DNA from: Ciona savignyi | Taxonomy: Eukaryota > Chordata > Ascidiacea > Phlebobranchia > Cionidae | Reading direction: 5' to 3' | Length of the DNA stretch: 64,000 nucleotides | Assembly: GCA_000149265.1 (NCBI GenBank) | Contig: CH003387.1 | Coordinates: 434,154 to 498,153, forward strand | Part shown: positions 21,401 to 33,335 of the stretch, piece after piece | Layout: each line of letters starts with the position of its first letter | Numbering within the stretch: the first letter of the stretch is position 1 | The notes under the pieces: model-generated | Database searches by the model: none | What the model was told of the DNA's origin: nothing | The model's input: the letters and a program-made list of their open reading frames with translations, nothing else | Position numbers and translations under genes: made by a program

Positions 21401-24400
21401 CGAGAAACGTATTTGCGGCATTACGAAACTCTGTCGTCATCCGCATTTTATGTTTAATCAGATAGCCATTATACAAAGTGTATCACTTATACGGGTTTCT
21501 GTTTTTTAAAAAATCAGATTTTTTTAAATCTCCTGAGTTTCCTGTGTAGCCCTTTAATACGCGAATTCGTTTGTTACTTAACAATAACATTCGAGTTTCG
21601 AGAGAATACTTGAGTTTTCGAATTCGACTGCTTAAGTGCTTGGTCGATTTCATTTTGCTTTATGACGTCACAGTAAACGCGCGCGGCAAGGAGTCATTCT
21701 AAAGTCCTTGTTTCCCATTGTTACGTCGCCAAAGCTTGAAAAACCGGTGCAGTCGTGTCTAATTGTTACATCATAATAACAATGTCAGTTTTAAAATGAC
21801 AGACTGTTGCGTAATAACCCGGATCTATGACGTCAATAATTTGCTGCTGAACCTTTGATCTTCGACCTTTTAACAAGCCGAATTAATTAAACGAATTAAT
21901 TTTGTATTTTACCTAACACAAGTCTATAACGATCTGCCCACTATACACCTGATGTTAACATGGCAGGCAAGAGACCATGTGTCCAATCTATCTTCGTGTA
22001 ATTGTATTATTCTCTAAAAATATTCCTTAAAATATCTCCGTACAAAGGTAATTGAGTCAATTCTGGATGGACGCGACTCTAAAACAACACACCGCATGGC
22101 AAATTAAATAATTATAAACAGACTTCACTCTTCGGTTTATAATATCATTTATTTTTAGATGTGTTTTTGTGTAAATATTTATTGATTTATATTTCTTTGT
22201 TTTTCCGCAATTGGATTTCTTTTTATTATTGTTTACGGTAAACATTTAACTAATTTCAAAATTAATAATTTTTTTAATCATCGTCTAAGATTTTGTGCAA
22301 AATATCTTCATCCAAGAACACTGGGTTGAAGTACTTAACTGATTACATACTTGTGAATAAGTCTGATCATCCTCCCCAGTGTACGGCGATGAACAGTCTG
22401 CATTCAAATGCAGCACGGATGTTGTTGGATGCCAGAACATCTGTTACAACCAGTTTGCCAAGATCTCTCATATGAGATTCTGGGCGTTTCAGGTCAGTTT
22501 CCGGCATTTTCAGTATTTTGTTGAGCATTTCAGATAGCTGACGCTATTATGCATAATACTAATAGTTATTGTTACCACTTACACTTAGATATAGTAATCA
22601 GAATAGATTTGATGACAATAGCGTTATTGGTTGTTTCCAGCCAAAAAAAAGTATATTCACATTCTTCATGTCATTAAATCCTCAACCCACATAACTCTTG
22701 CGTTTAAACACTATATATAAGTCATTTCCCAACTTACCGTCTTAACTATATGATACTGAACATTCCACCTACAGTTGCTCGCTGTCACAACCCCGACCGT
22801 GTTCTTCCACTTCTACTCCATGTACATGTCGGGTGAGATCCAGAAGTTGAAAGACGCCGAGGATCATTTGCGTCAACTCGAGGAAGGGGAACAGGAACAA
22901 CTTCTTCCGGTGGGAACTTTGTGTTTTGTTCTTGGGAGCGGATTCCAATGAACAGATAATGGTCTCTCCAGACCCGTCTTGTTAATGAAGAGATGTTAAT
23001 GGATTTTAATCAACGTTGATTGGAAGAGATTTTAAGATTGTTTGCTTTAACGAAGAGAAGTTGCACGGTTTTTAAACCTCTAGTTTAATAGTTCACTTTC
23101 TAATGATTTAGTTTTAAATTCTAATATGTGAACAGAAAAGTGCGAAAGATGAAAAAGACTTCAAGAAAATGTCGAAACGAAGAAAGAGCATCGGAAACGT
23201 GAAAGTTCGACGAATTTATTCTGGAACTGGACTGAAAGAGGTTAATTCTTGGTTTATAGTGGAAAGCAATGTTAAATAATCTACACCGGATTACCTCAAT
23301 TGAGTTCCAGGATTGTTTGAATTATCTGACATTAATGTGAAATATAGAAGTTTATGTAACGAAACTAAATACCGGAACATTTTAACAACCAAACATTTCC
23401 TCAGGTTCCATACACAAACAAAATCCACTACGCCTACTACTTGAGCATAATCATCCGATTGGTAATGGAAGGAGTTTTTATCTACATCGGCTATTGCCTC
23501 TTCAAACTAATGGTGGGTGTGTTTCTTTGTTTTGTATTGCAAATTCGTTTTGAATTCGACAAAATAATTAGTGTAGAGCTATGGTCATGTTTTTGGTAAC
23601 ATTTAATTTTAAACATGATGTATTTGATTTACTACCTGAATTTCACCTATTAAAAATACGTTTGTTTGGCATAGTTCAATATGTTACTCGTTGTAACCTT
23701 GGAAGAATAATGCGTCACAATATATAAATTTTTAATATTGAGACTTTCGGAATCTCACCTCATCCCATTCTAAAGTACCAAGTAACATCTCGGATGGTCT
23801 GAATACGGTTTCGTATGAATTAAGTTCATTGAATTCTTTACCGATTTCACCCTGTAATCACCGAACTCTCCCGCAGGACCCGAAATGCCAGGACAACCCG
23901 ACCGACCCGATGTGCCCGGGGAGCAACAACCCAATCTACTTCCTGTGGATGCGAGTTCCCGCCATGTACAAGTGCGAGGGCGACCCAGGCACTGACGTCT
24001 ACACCGCATGCACCATGCACGTGCGAGACAACGGATTCGTACCCTGCTTTGTGTCAAGACCATACGTAAGGATTTGACGATAAATGTGAAATATTTTTAA
24101 AGAAGCTGAAAACTAGCGACACATAACGATTACGGTAGTTCTAATCGGAAGATTTGGGCCGCAGAGTTTTCTTTTATTTCTAAAATCCAAAACAAGATCT
24201 TTCTCTGACATCTACCTGTACAATAGAAATACGACCCAGTTAAAAGTAGTTATGAATCGGGATGTGAAATGGTCATTTTGTGATATACGGAATTAATTTT
24301 GAATATTTGGTCATTTTGTTTGATATAAAAAATCACAGGTCGTGAGGTATTTATCATGATCAGTATGACAATTCGTGGTTAGCGCATTTTCAACCAACCG

Positions 24401-25496
24401 AATATTACAGGAGAAAACTGTGTTTCTTTGCTACATGGGCATTCTCAGCGGCCTCTGCTTCGTGATCTCGGCAATGGAACTTGTGATCGTCTCCATCCGA
24501 AGATTCTGGAGAAAGCGCAAGCCAACCCACAAGTACGTGGAATGTTTGAACTTAGCGCCTCATACCAGAGGGTGGTTGTTTCATTTATGGATCCTTAGTG
24601 GGTTGGATAAATGATTTGGAAACACTGAAAGTCTATCAGTGTTGATCAAACTCATGGCCCTGCACGATTGCCGGGGATATTACAGTGTGACATTCGGGGT
24701 TGTGGTACAATTTCAGTAGAGCCCACTAAACCAGGTACAAAACAACCCCCGACAATTCCCCAAGCACGAAACCAGATGGTTTATGATGATAACCCCCACG
24801 CAGAAGCTTAACCCAAAGGCTTAACCCACAACATATTAAAACCAATTCTTTCGCAGACATCTTTTCCGCACCAACAGTCGACCAAGACACGAGTCGGTGT
24901 TCTATTCCACCGCCCCCTCAGCGCCGAGCAATAAATATTACGACGATGGGAATTTCTACCCGAGTCTCGGAGTGCCGGTTCGAATTGCTAACGGCAGTGA
25001 GTATGTAACATGATATTTATCTGACGTTGTTCGTCTGCACGAGTGTCGTGGATTACTCATTTCAAACAAATTAATCTCATTTGCATACTTTAAACGTGCT
25101 AAAGGTATAATGATTCATATGCAGCACACGGCGTAGTACCAATCGCATTGTTTTATCAGATATTTCATAAGCTAGAGCTTTCTACCACTGGGAGGGGACT
25201 ATTTTTCCCGACTGTGGAACTAGCCCCTGATGTAATTTAAACGCAAACTGTTTTTAACATCATCTATTAGAGTTCTGCGTCTTATTCAAGTTTCTATAAT
25301 TGTGGTTGTTTTGTTGTTGAGCAATCGATTTTCGATTTCAATTGTTCTCACCACTTGATAATCGTCCCCAGAATTTCCGCAATACCAAAACAGCTCCGAC
25401 CATGCGACAAAGAGAGTTCAAATCCATGAGGAAGACCAGAATAATATGGTGAAGGAGAATTTATCGGAAACTGCTTCGGTTAAAAGCTACGTCTAG
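18471..25496 (+). CDS. Connexin A (gap-junction channel subunit)
   Basis: Ten exons: 18471-18503, 19298-19388, 22380-22492, 22775-22909, 23136-23240, 23405-23512, 23877-24065, 24411-24532, 24857-24996, 25372-25496, in phase, giving 386 residues. Connexins form hexameric hemichannels that dock into gap junctions. The N-terminus is MWALLEKISEQ. Four membrane segments fall at about 20-41, 70-95, 170-192 and 262-286. Loop 1 has C52, C59 and C63 in the canonical C-X6-C-X3-C (KCSTDVVGCQNIC). Loop 2 has five cysteines (199, 208, 228, 240, 252), then FVSRP and EKTVF as in vertebrates. The cytoplasmic loop is charged (exons 4-5, about 60 residues). The C-terminal tail is about 95 residues and ends KSYV, a class I PDZ ligand. 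Introns interrupt the coding region at nine places, unlike most vertebrate connexins. Connexin B, tail to tail, shares all nine intron positions and phases. Confidence 0.97.
18738..18776 (+). CDS. Candidate alternative first exon of connexin A
   Basis: An ATG opens 13 codons (MHFEEFSSIIEKQ) that end in phase 0 at an AG/GTAACC donor, the same phase as the MWALLEKISEQ exon 235 bp upstream. Splicing to exon 2 at 19298 would give a connexin with an acidic, more hydrophilic N-terminus. In connexins the N-terminal segment lines the pore and controls voltage gating, so the switch would matter. Supported only by sequence; chance is possible for so short an exon. Confidence 0.45.
19389..22379. promoter_or_regulatory. 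Connexin A intron 2, possible regulatory intron
   Basis: Longest intron of the gene (3.0 kb). It holds two perfect TGACGTCA palindromes (21663-21670 and 21828-21835) and, near 21345-21400, a cluster of GATGACG and TGACTCAT motifs of the CREB/AP-1 type. It contains no SINE. Enhancer function is inference. Confidence 0.35.
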
Positions 25497-26477
25497 TCAT
25501 TTTATAAGATTTCGATGTTGTTGCAATTTAATGGCAACATAAGATGTCTATTGTATCATTCCTGCTTTTCTTGCGCTTTGCTGCTTGAAAATTTTAATTT
25601 TCTGTAAAAAAAGCAAATTTTAGATGATATTATAGACATTGTGCCTATATCATTCCATTAAATGCATAAAAACGCTGTGAAACGCCTTAAAAAAGCAGTG
25701 CCTGCCGCTTGATAATTGCCAACCTGAAATTCCACGATTTCTTGTTGAAAACGCCTTAATATATTGCAATGATAGAAATCTGCTTCTTTTATACAAGCTT
25801 GTTTTAGTGTTTTCCACGCGTCTTCCCGTTTATGTTGCCCGGGTTGCTATTCTGCTTTTTTATTTCAGTGTCAATGTCCACATATATGGCTTTAAAACCG
25901 AATCGCACCATTTTGACCTGGATTCAAAATTGTACAAACTTCTTTTTTTCATTTTATGGTGTAAATAAATTTATTCTTCGACCTACGTCAATGCACCGAC
26001 ATGTTTACGGAGATTATTTATTTGTTCGAAGCTTTCATCAGATTTATAATTTTAATCTTCGCTCCTGGCTATGTCTGCGGCGACCTTGGGTTGGTCTTCA
26101 GATCTAATTTGCTGGTATAACTTGAGAATCTACAATTTCTACAAGATCCATTAATGGTTCAGCTTGCTACGCACCAAATATAAATTCTTCTAGGGTTATT
26201 TTTTTAGTTCTAATTGGTAAATATTGGATATTTGGATAATACCTGCGGTTTTAGGTTTTTTTGTGGGTAGTTTTACCTAAATTCCGACTTGTAAATGGTT
26301 TGAATTGTGTATTAACGATATCGTGTTCAAATAGCGAATTGGAAATGCGTAGTTAAAGAAATGTACATAGACATCGTATAACCTCGGTTGACTGTTGAAT
26401 AGAAGAATTAAAACGGTAGGAAGATTTATTAATGAATAAGACGAAGTGTTGAGCAAATCCTAATTCTTCACGATCAA
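25497..26477. other. Convergent intergenic region between the two connexins
   Basis: 981 bp shared by the 3' ends of both genes. ATTAAA near 25657 could end connexin A. The minus-strand AATAAA at 26425-26430 lies 48 bp past the connexin B stop codon. In the middle AATAAATTTATT (25964-25975) gives AATAAA back to back on both strands. No other gene seen. Confidence 0.55.
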
Positions 26478-29400
26478 TCAAACGTAACTTTTGCCCGACC
26501 CTCCAGAATCGACATCTTTATCGGGATCACGTGACTTACTTCTTCTCCTTTCCTCTATGATGAAAGGTTGGTTTATGTGGGAAGTCGGAGGCGAAGGGTT
26601 GTAGGATCGAAACCAGGCTCCGGCATTGTGGGTCCTTAGCAATTAGGCAAGGCACTTACAATGTATGGAAATTATTGGGTTAATATAAAACAGTTAAAAC
26701 GTCTTAATCATACACAACACACTGCAATAGCTCTGGTAACCCGACGGTGGGCGCGAGGTGATCTGACGATTGCCCGTGTGTTAACCCCCTTGGTTTTCCC
26801 ATTTACCCTGCCGGAATCCTTAAGTTCAAGAAATGTGACGAAATAGAACGTACATTCTGACGTCATACAACGGTTATTTGAACCTCAGATTGCGCATTAC
26901 GTACTCACTACTGGTAATTTTGATTGGTACTGCGAGACTCGGGTAATAGCCATCGTCCAAGTGTTTGGTGGGTGCGGTAGCGGGTGGCGGGGGGAAGTAG
27001 AAGTGATCGGGGCGATTCGTCGGTTGAATGTTGGATCTGGTGGGAAATGTGGGTCAGTTTGAGCGATGAAATTGATAGATAAGTTTCCACTAAAATTCGT
27101 TTCGTGTCAAATCGATTGGCCGCAGTATTTAGATGACAATACAACTGATACAACATCAATATAATTCTTTAACCAATTTTGCTTCGGTCCGCTCGCGGCA
27201 ATGAACTCGGTAACGTTATTTACCCGGCTGCTACGTTGCTTTAAACCAGCTATTTATGGATTGGTGGAAAATACAGAAATTTGGAATCAACAAAGTCTTT
27301 GGTCGGAGCTAGTGATTGCAGTGTGTTCGTTATTTAGGCATTTTTTATCGATTCCAATGATTTAAATCTATCGAGACAATGTGAGTTAACCTCGTTACCA
27401 AGAGGCACAAGCAGGTAGTAAAAGGGGAAATCGAACCCTGGATCTGCCGGGTATGGTCGTGGTGACAACGATAGCCTGGTATTCACAGAACCAGTGGTTC
27501 GATCCGATCATTGCCCGGAATGACATTTAATTGTTTTTCAGCTGCATTTAGGCTATAATCTCGGGAGCAGAATTTGCAAAGCTGTTCTGACAGGAAAGCC
27601 ATCAGATTACCTTCCACCCAACTTTGACAAAACTACTACAGTGTAACTGAGTGGTCAGAGTTTAGGGTCAGTTCGAAACAAAGTCGTCAGTTCGAAAATA
27701 AAGTTTGGAGGGATAAATATCAAGTACCAGGCGCTCACAGTCGGGTTAACAGTCAGATTACCTTGTACTTTTCCCATTTCCATTTTTTCATTAAAGGTCG
27801 CTTCTTTATTTTTGGTCCTTCCTCGAAAAAATTAAACTAAACCTAAACCTATTCAAAATCTTTCATCTTTGAAGATATAAGATTGAAACTGGGTATATTT
27901 ACCTGTTAGTGCTGGTGCTAACTTTACTCCAGATCAGCTTCACGCTGAGATTAATGAGTTCCAGCAGAGAAAGCAGGAAACAAAATGCGCTGAGGATCGT
28001 CATGTAACGCAGAAACACCGTCTTCTCCTGTTTCAACACGGTTGAAGCAAAAAGTAAAATAAATTTAAATCGAGCTGATTTTCCAAGCGTGCTAAAGAGA
28101 AGTTTATTGTGTGACGTCACTAGCTAAGCCATTGTGACTCGTACAATATTAAAATATATTGGACAGGAATTTTTTGTTAACAGGCCAAGTTTCGAACCCA
28201 TGACGGGGTCAGCACTAAGACTGATAATATATGGAATTTGTGTATCTATCGCGTGAGAATCGAGGGTATTTCTACCAATTTAATAATGCTGTGCCGATAA
28301 ATTTTGTTGCGATCGCGATAATTCCTGCTCGATCCGATCGCGATCTGGATCAAGTCCTTAAAACGCTTATTTTCTGACGCCAAAATGAAACAACTGAAGT
28401 AAAACAACTCACGGAAGCCCTCGACGGAAAGCACGGAACATATCCTCTCCCGTCATTCACATGCACCGTGCACACATAGTCCACTTGTGAGCCGGGTGGC
28501 CCCGTGCACCGGTACTCGGCAGGTACATCCACCCATAGAAATCGAATAACTTTGTTGATGGTGGTACATTCACCGCCACCGCAGGCATATCGGTTCTGTG
28601 GAGTGTGGCCGAATGGTTAACGCGACCGATAGATATAAGTATATAACAAATGTCTTAGCAACGAGCCCGTTATGGGTTCGAAACTAAGCTATTTAAAAAC
28701 AACGACCTTTAGCAACCGTCTTTATGTGGGCGAGATTCGAACCCATGAAGAATGAATCTTGTAGTGGTTCATTTTATATTCCGAAAGATTTCAAACCTGG
28801 GATGACCATCAGACCCACTTGGTCCGTTTTTAGCAGACCCAGTTTCAAACTCATGGTGACCACACCTCCGACCGAAAACCATTTATTTTCAGACACATAG
28901 GTATCTACCTCGGCATACATAATTTACATTGATTAGTTTAATTTTTGTTTCCACGATGAAAACATGAAGCGAGACCTTTGATAAAAATTGGGAAAAAAGG
29001 AAAAACGGCAAAACGACAGTCGTTACACGTCTCAAATCCAATTAGTTATTTTCTTTTGATATGTTTAGACGAGGCTACGATACCTAGATAACAATGCAGA
29101 CAGTTTAACAATAAATCCGGTTTTTAGCTTGTACTTGTGTCGCTAGTCGATTTTTAGTTAGAAAACGAAATAAATAACAAAAGGAAAAAAATTCAATTGA
29201 ACCAAAGACCTATAATTCCAGTCGACAAAATATAATTTCAACTGATTTCTAAGTGAACTTGGGAGTGCTGATTGGCGCGAGAACCAAGATAAGAAATGAG
29301 GTTTCAATACATTTCCCAAGCACTTTATCGGCGGGCGGTTTGTGTGGTTTGATATGTCACGTGGTTCGAAACCCATCGATGCGGAACAACAGGAGGTGAC

Positions 29401-32035
29401 GTCACGAAAGGATTTATAACCCACTGTGATACGTACCGGTTGGTCGAAAAGATGGAACCCGATGTACATGAATCCAGCTTCCAACGCAAGACGCAACACG
29501 ACGCTCACGTAATACGCAACTCGAATCTTCACCGTGACCGGTACCTGGGTGGGTGTAATGTGTATGATGCATTACATCAAACGCAGTGAGAATACTAACC
29601 TTGTATCCTTGGGCAAACCACTAAACATATTAACAGACATTGCTTAAACTCAGTAGAAAAATGGGTTCTACCAAATTAAAGAAACACCTCAATCATACAC
29701 AACACACTACAATAGCTCGGGTAACCTGACGATTGTGTGAGATAATCTGACGATTGCCCGCCCGTGTTTCAACTTTATTAACGTTTTGCGTTTTCCATTT
29801 CCAAATAAAGAATTCTTTTCCTTAACAGATAGCAACGCTCAAGCATCTGCATTCCCAGTATAAATAATTTGTAGCGCGGTACCTCCTTTAGCTCGTTCCC
29901 CGACACAATTCGTTTAATCCTCAGCTTTCCAATGTCTTTCTTCCGGCGCGACATTTTGCCCATGTCTCGTTCCGACAACGAATGTCCCTGCGGGTAACAG
30001 AGGTTGAGACTCGAGATGACAGTTTTAAATGGTCGCGAATCTCGGGGTGTGAAAACGTTTGGGGCGGCAAAACACATCGTTGAATCATCTTACAGTCGTG
30101 TCATGCACACACACAGCGTATACACAGTCAGCGTGCTGGGTTATGAGTGACAATCTCAGATAGCAGGGTAGAAAACTAGCAAACAGCTATCTTAGTATCC
30201 GCTACTGGGTGGATGTGGTTATGTTAACTCACCTGCAAACAACTAGAACCTGATGAATTTATATTTATTATATACAATCCATTTTATTTAGAGACCAAAG
30301 ATGTCAGCGAAATACGTATCTTATAGTTTACAAAAATACTGAAAAATACTTTTGCAGGTTCGAAACTGATCGCTAGCTAGTCGGATGTGTCCTTGGGCAA
30401 GATACTTAACGGACATTTCCTGAACCCAGCGGATTAATTGGTTCTACCAAATCGAAGGAACGTGTCTATCATATACAACACACTGCAATAGCTCCGGTAA
30501 CCCGACGATGGGCGCGAGGTGATCTGACGATTGCCCGTGTGTTAACCCCCTTGGTTTTCTCATTCACGGGGATAAACATAAATATCCTCACTCACACAAA
30601 GCGTCAACTGGCCTTCCCCGTCCTCGACTATCCCCAACTTCTGCTCCAAACTCTCGAGTTTCTTGATCTCCCCTGACACGTAGGTGGAATAGATGTGGAA
30701 GAACACGGTGGGTGTCGTGATCGCCAGGATCTGTGGTGTCATGTTTGGTACCAATTTATCCGAGGTAGTCAGTCATACTGATTAGCTTAGGGGTTTAGTG
30801 CGTCGCCTTTCAGCGGAAGGGTTAGTGCTCGAAACTGGTCGGTTGTGTCATTGGACAAGTCACTTAACGGACATTGCCTGAACCCAGTGGAATGATGGGT
30901 TCTACTAGATTAACAAATGTCTTATGATACACAAGTTGTGTAATACAACATACTGCAATTGGTCCGGTAATCCGACCGTGGGCGCAATGTGATCGGACGC
31001 TTGCCGGTGTGTTAACTCCCCTAACGTTTTCAATGGTAGTCAGTTGTAAAAAGAACTATTGGTGAGTCCCAAGTGAACTGATGTGACAGTGATAAGTCAG
31101 TTCATTTGTAACGCATGGAGGCGTTAACCGAACGGTTACGGAATGGAAACCAGCCGCCAGCTATTCTGTAAAGCAAGGTACTATAAGTTGTATCTACCTG
31201 AAACGCCCAAAACCTTAGTTGAGATATCTTTGCGAATTCGTCATAGCAAACGTTCTCACAACCAACTACGTTCGTGCTGCATTTGAAGGCAGATCGCTCG
31301 TCACTGTACACTGCAAAGTGGTTTCGTTTGTGGATTATTTAACGCTTCTTTATAACAATATAGAGTCGATTTAAGGTCCTTAACAAATGGTGTGTTGTTA
31401 TTAGGGGTCGATATAAAACATGAAGGTTAATAGTGGGGTAAAAATAAACAAAAAAACTTAAAATATTTATAATCAAGCTCGGGTGAAAATGGACAACATG
31501 ATTAATAACACATAAAAATCATATATTTAGACCATTAAGTTAAAAAATAATCAACAAGTTCACCTGGACTGGCAACGGTAGCTACGACTATCAATCGAAA
31601 TAGAAATACCAGCATGTGCCAAACGTATCCAATGAACGATTCGTATGTTGATACCTTTGAAACCAAACTAGATTACAAATGTACATGTTATAGTACCAAT
31701 TGTGCGGATTTTTAAATCTCTACAAAACGCTTCCTCTAAATAGCTAGTGTGGGAAGTGCCCACACACTACCCACACTTCCTACACCCTGGGTTTTTAGAG
31801 TCACCCTCCGAAAATAGTCATTATGACTTTAATTATTGATTTGTAGTAATTATTATCGCGTGCATTTAGGAATTAAAATTTTTGCGGCTGCTCTTAATAT
31901 ATACTGTACAGTTTGGTCCATTATATATCTCACCCCAACCAAAACCATCATATATGAACAAATTACCCACATTATTATTACACTTAATCGTTTTAATCTT
32001 ACCTGTTGCGATATCTTTTCAAGTAAAGACCACAT
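26478..32035 (-). CDS. Connexin B (gap-junction channel subunit)
   Basis: Ten minus-strand exons: 32003-32035, 31564-31654, 31198-31310, 30596-30730, 29883-29987, 29437-29544, 28413-28595, 27903-28027, 26909-27036, 26478-26554, giving 365 residues. Exons 1-6 have exactly the lengths of those in connexin A (33, 91, 113, 135, 105 and 108 nt), and all phases agree. The N-terminus is MWSLLEKISQQ. Loop 1 is KCSTNVVGCENVC (C-X6-C-X3-C). Loop 2 has five cysteines (200, 205, 225, 237, 250), including an extra ACGGGEC pair. EKTVFLRYM opens the fourth membrane segment. The tail keeps YYPSLAVPI (YPSLGVPV in A) and ends GKSYV. A paralogue of connexin A by inverted duplication. Unlike A it is heavily invaded by SINEs, one of which touches the exon 4 donor. 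Confidence 0.96.
26585..26815 (+). mobile_element. tRNA-derived SINE
   Basis: Lies in the last intron of connexin B, antisense to the gene. Contains GGCAAGGCACTTACAAT, CATACACAACACACTGCAAT and CCCCCTTGGTTTTCCCATTT; the terminal GGGATAAACATG block is lost. Confidence 0.85.
28180..28256 (-). mobile_element. Second-family (tRNA-Ser/Leu-like) SINE
   Basis: In intron 7 of connexin B. B-box end AAGTTTCGAACCCATGACGG at the left and the GTGTATCTATCGCG head block at the right. Confidence 0.55.
28600..28692 (+). mobile_element. Second-family (tRNA-Ser/Leu-like) SINE, best preserved
   Basis: GTGTGGCCGAATGGTTAACG at the 5' end and TTATGGGTTCGAAACT about 85 bp later: an A box and B box with class II tRNA spacing, so it looks like a tRNA-Ser or tRNA-Leu relic. 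It starts 4-5 bp beyond the 3' splice site of connexin B exon 7, so it lies in the acceptor region of intron 6. Confidence 0.7.
29595..29775 (+). mobile_element. SINE, 5' truncated
   Basis: Starts at TTGTATCCTTGGGCAA and runs to GATTGCCCGCCCGTGTTTC. In connexin B intron 5, antisense to the gene. Confidence 0.8.
30340..30589 (+). mobile_element. SINE abutting the connexin B exon 4 donor
   Basis: Head partly lost (starts near TTGCAGGTTCGAAACTGATC); body and tail intact, ending GGGATAAACATAAATATCCT. Six bases later the antisense exon 4 of connexin B begins, its GTGAG donor lying in the gap. Confidence 0.9.
30777..31035 (+). mobile_element. tRNA-derived SINE, near full length
   Basis: Complete head (TTAGCTTAGGGGTTTAGTGC, TTTCAGCGGAAGGGTT) to GTGTGTTAACTCCCC. 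In connexin B intron 3, antisense to the gene. Confidence 0.85.
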
Positions 32036-33130
32036 TTTGCCAAAACCTTGTTTCTTAAAATGTATAACTCTGAATAAAGTAATTCTAAGTTAGTTCTTCT
32101 AACTAAAATATTTGAAATAAAAACCAAAACGTTGTCTATAGTAATTATTTCTTACACGAGAAACTATACCAGTCTGATTGGGCACTTCTTTTGATCAACT
32201 GCTGTCATTCTCATAATTTTACGGAACTAAATAAGAACAAACAAACGTTTCGACGATATAATACTGGCACTGTATTTTTACCTCACAGAATAAAAAAACA
32301 GTTTTCACTGATTTTGCTAAATTCCTAATAAGCAATTTGCTAATCTACAGCCTAATTAGTCAGTGAATAGAGTATTTTTTTTATTTAGTAAGATAAAAAA
32401 TACAGTGCCAGTATTGTACTCCAAACGCGTCTTTTTGTATTGCAACACGCCTTAAAATTTTAATCTGACGTCACACAGGCGACTATTACTTCATAATCTT
32501 AATTTAATTTCGCTTAAATTTCATAAAAATGTCATTTTTTAATTGTTAGGGGTCTTTCTTTTATTCTGTTCGCACTCCAGCGAATTAATTGTGCTTTAAC
32601 TGCGCCTTACTCGTTATATGCATGTTTATAAACCTACGTTCTTTGTAATCTTAGGTTTCCCGGGAATGAAAATCGCATTAATAATATCTGATAAGTGAAT
32701 AAGCCAACCATGTATAACAGCAGTTGTTATATTACGTTGGGCGCACTAAACAACACCGTTCATTCGTAATGTTTCTGTTTTAAGTTCAAGAATAAATAAT
32801 TCGTGGCAAATTGGAACCTCGTAATAAGATGAAGTAGTAAACGCATTTATGCAATATTTAACCTGTTTTGCCGACAAAACTAAAGTTATGATCTGCCATA
32901 ATTTTAAAACCGTGAATATAAATCCGATGGTGGACGTTTCCTTTATCTGCGTTTGTTTATATGGCTATAATATTTATTAAAGTAAATACTTTAATAACTA
33001 AACCACGGACTAGCTTATCTGAAATAGACTTTGGTACAGGCTATTTATGCGTTCTATACCATACTAAGCTAACCAATCGTGGTCAAAACCTACCAACATA
33101 GTGGACGCCATTTTCCTTTTTAAAGCTACA
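32036..33130. other. Upstream flank of connexin B
   Basis: Likely promoter side of connexin B, with no gene. It contains a small inverted-repeat element (32258-32416) and a TGACGTCA site at 32466-32473. Confidence 0.45.
32258..32416. mobile_element. Small terminal-inverted-repeat element (MITE-like)
   Basis: TAATACTGGCACTGTATTTT at the left is matched by its reverse complement (AAAATACAGTGCCAGTATT) at the right, about 160 bp apart, with TA at each boundary and a second TCACTGA/TCAGTGA pair inside. It lies about 220 bp upstream of the connexin B start codon. Confidence 0.6.
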
Positions 33131-33335
33131 ATCAGATATTAGAACGACGTGTATTTTTACTTGTTAATTAGTTGTCCAACTATTACAGGATAGAAATTAG
33201 AATAAGCAAGATGTGCCAAAATGTTTCTAATTTCCTTATAATTCTATTTGATATCCAGAAGTTCATACCTGGATAAAACGCTTAGGTAATGCTGACTAAT
33301 ATGGTCTAGATCTGCATATATTACGCATAGAATAT

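Noticed and set aside
23770..24063. 97-codon minus-strand frame rich in Arg and Cys
   Set aside because: Shadow of connexin A exon 7, whose plus-strand frame is clearly the real one.
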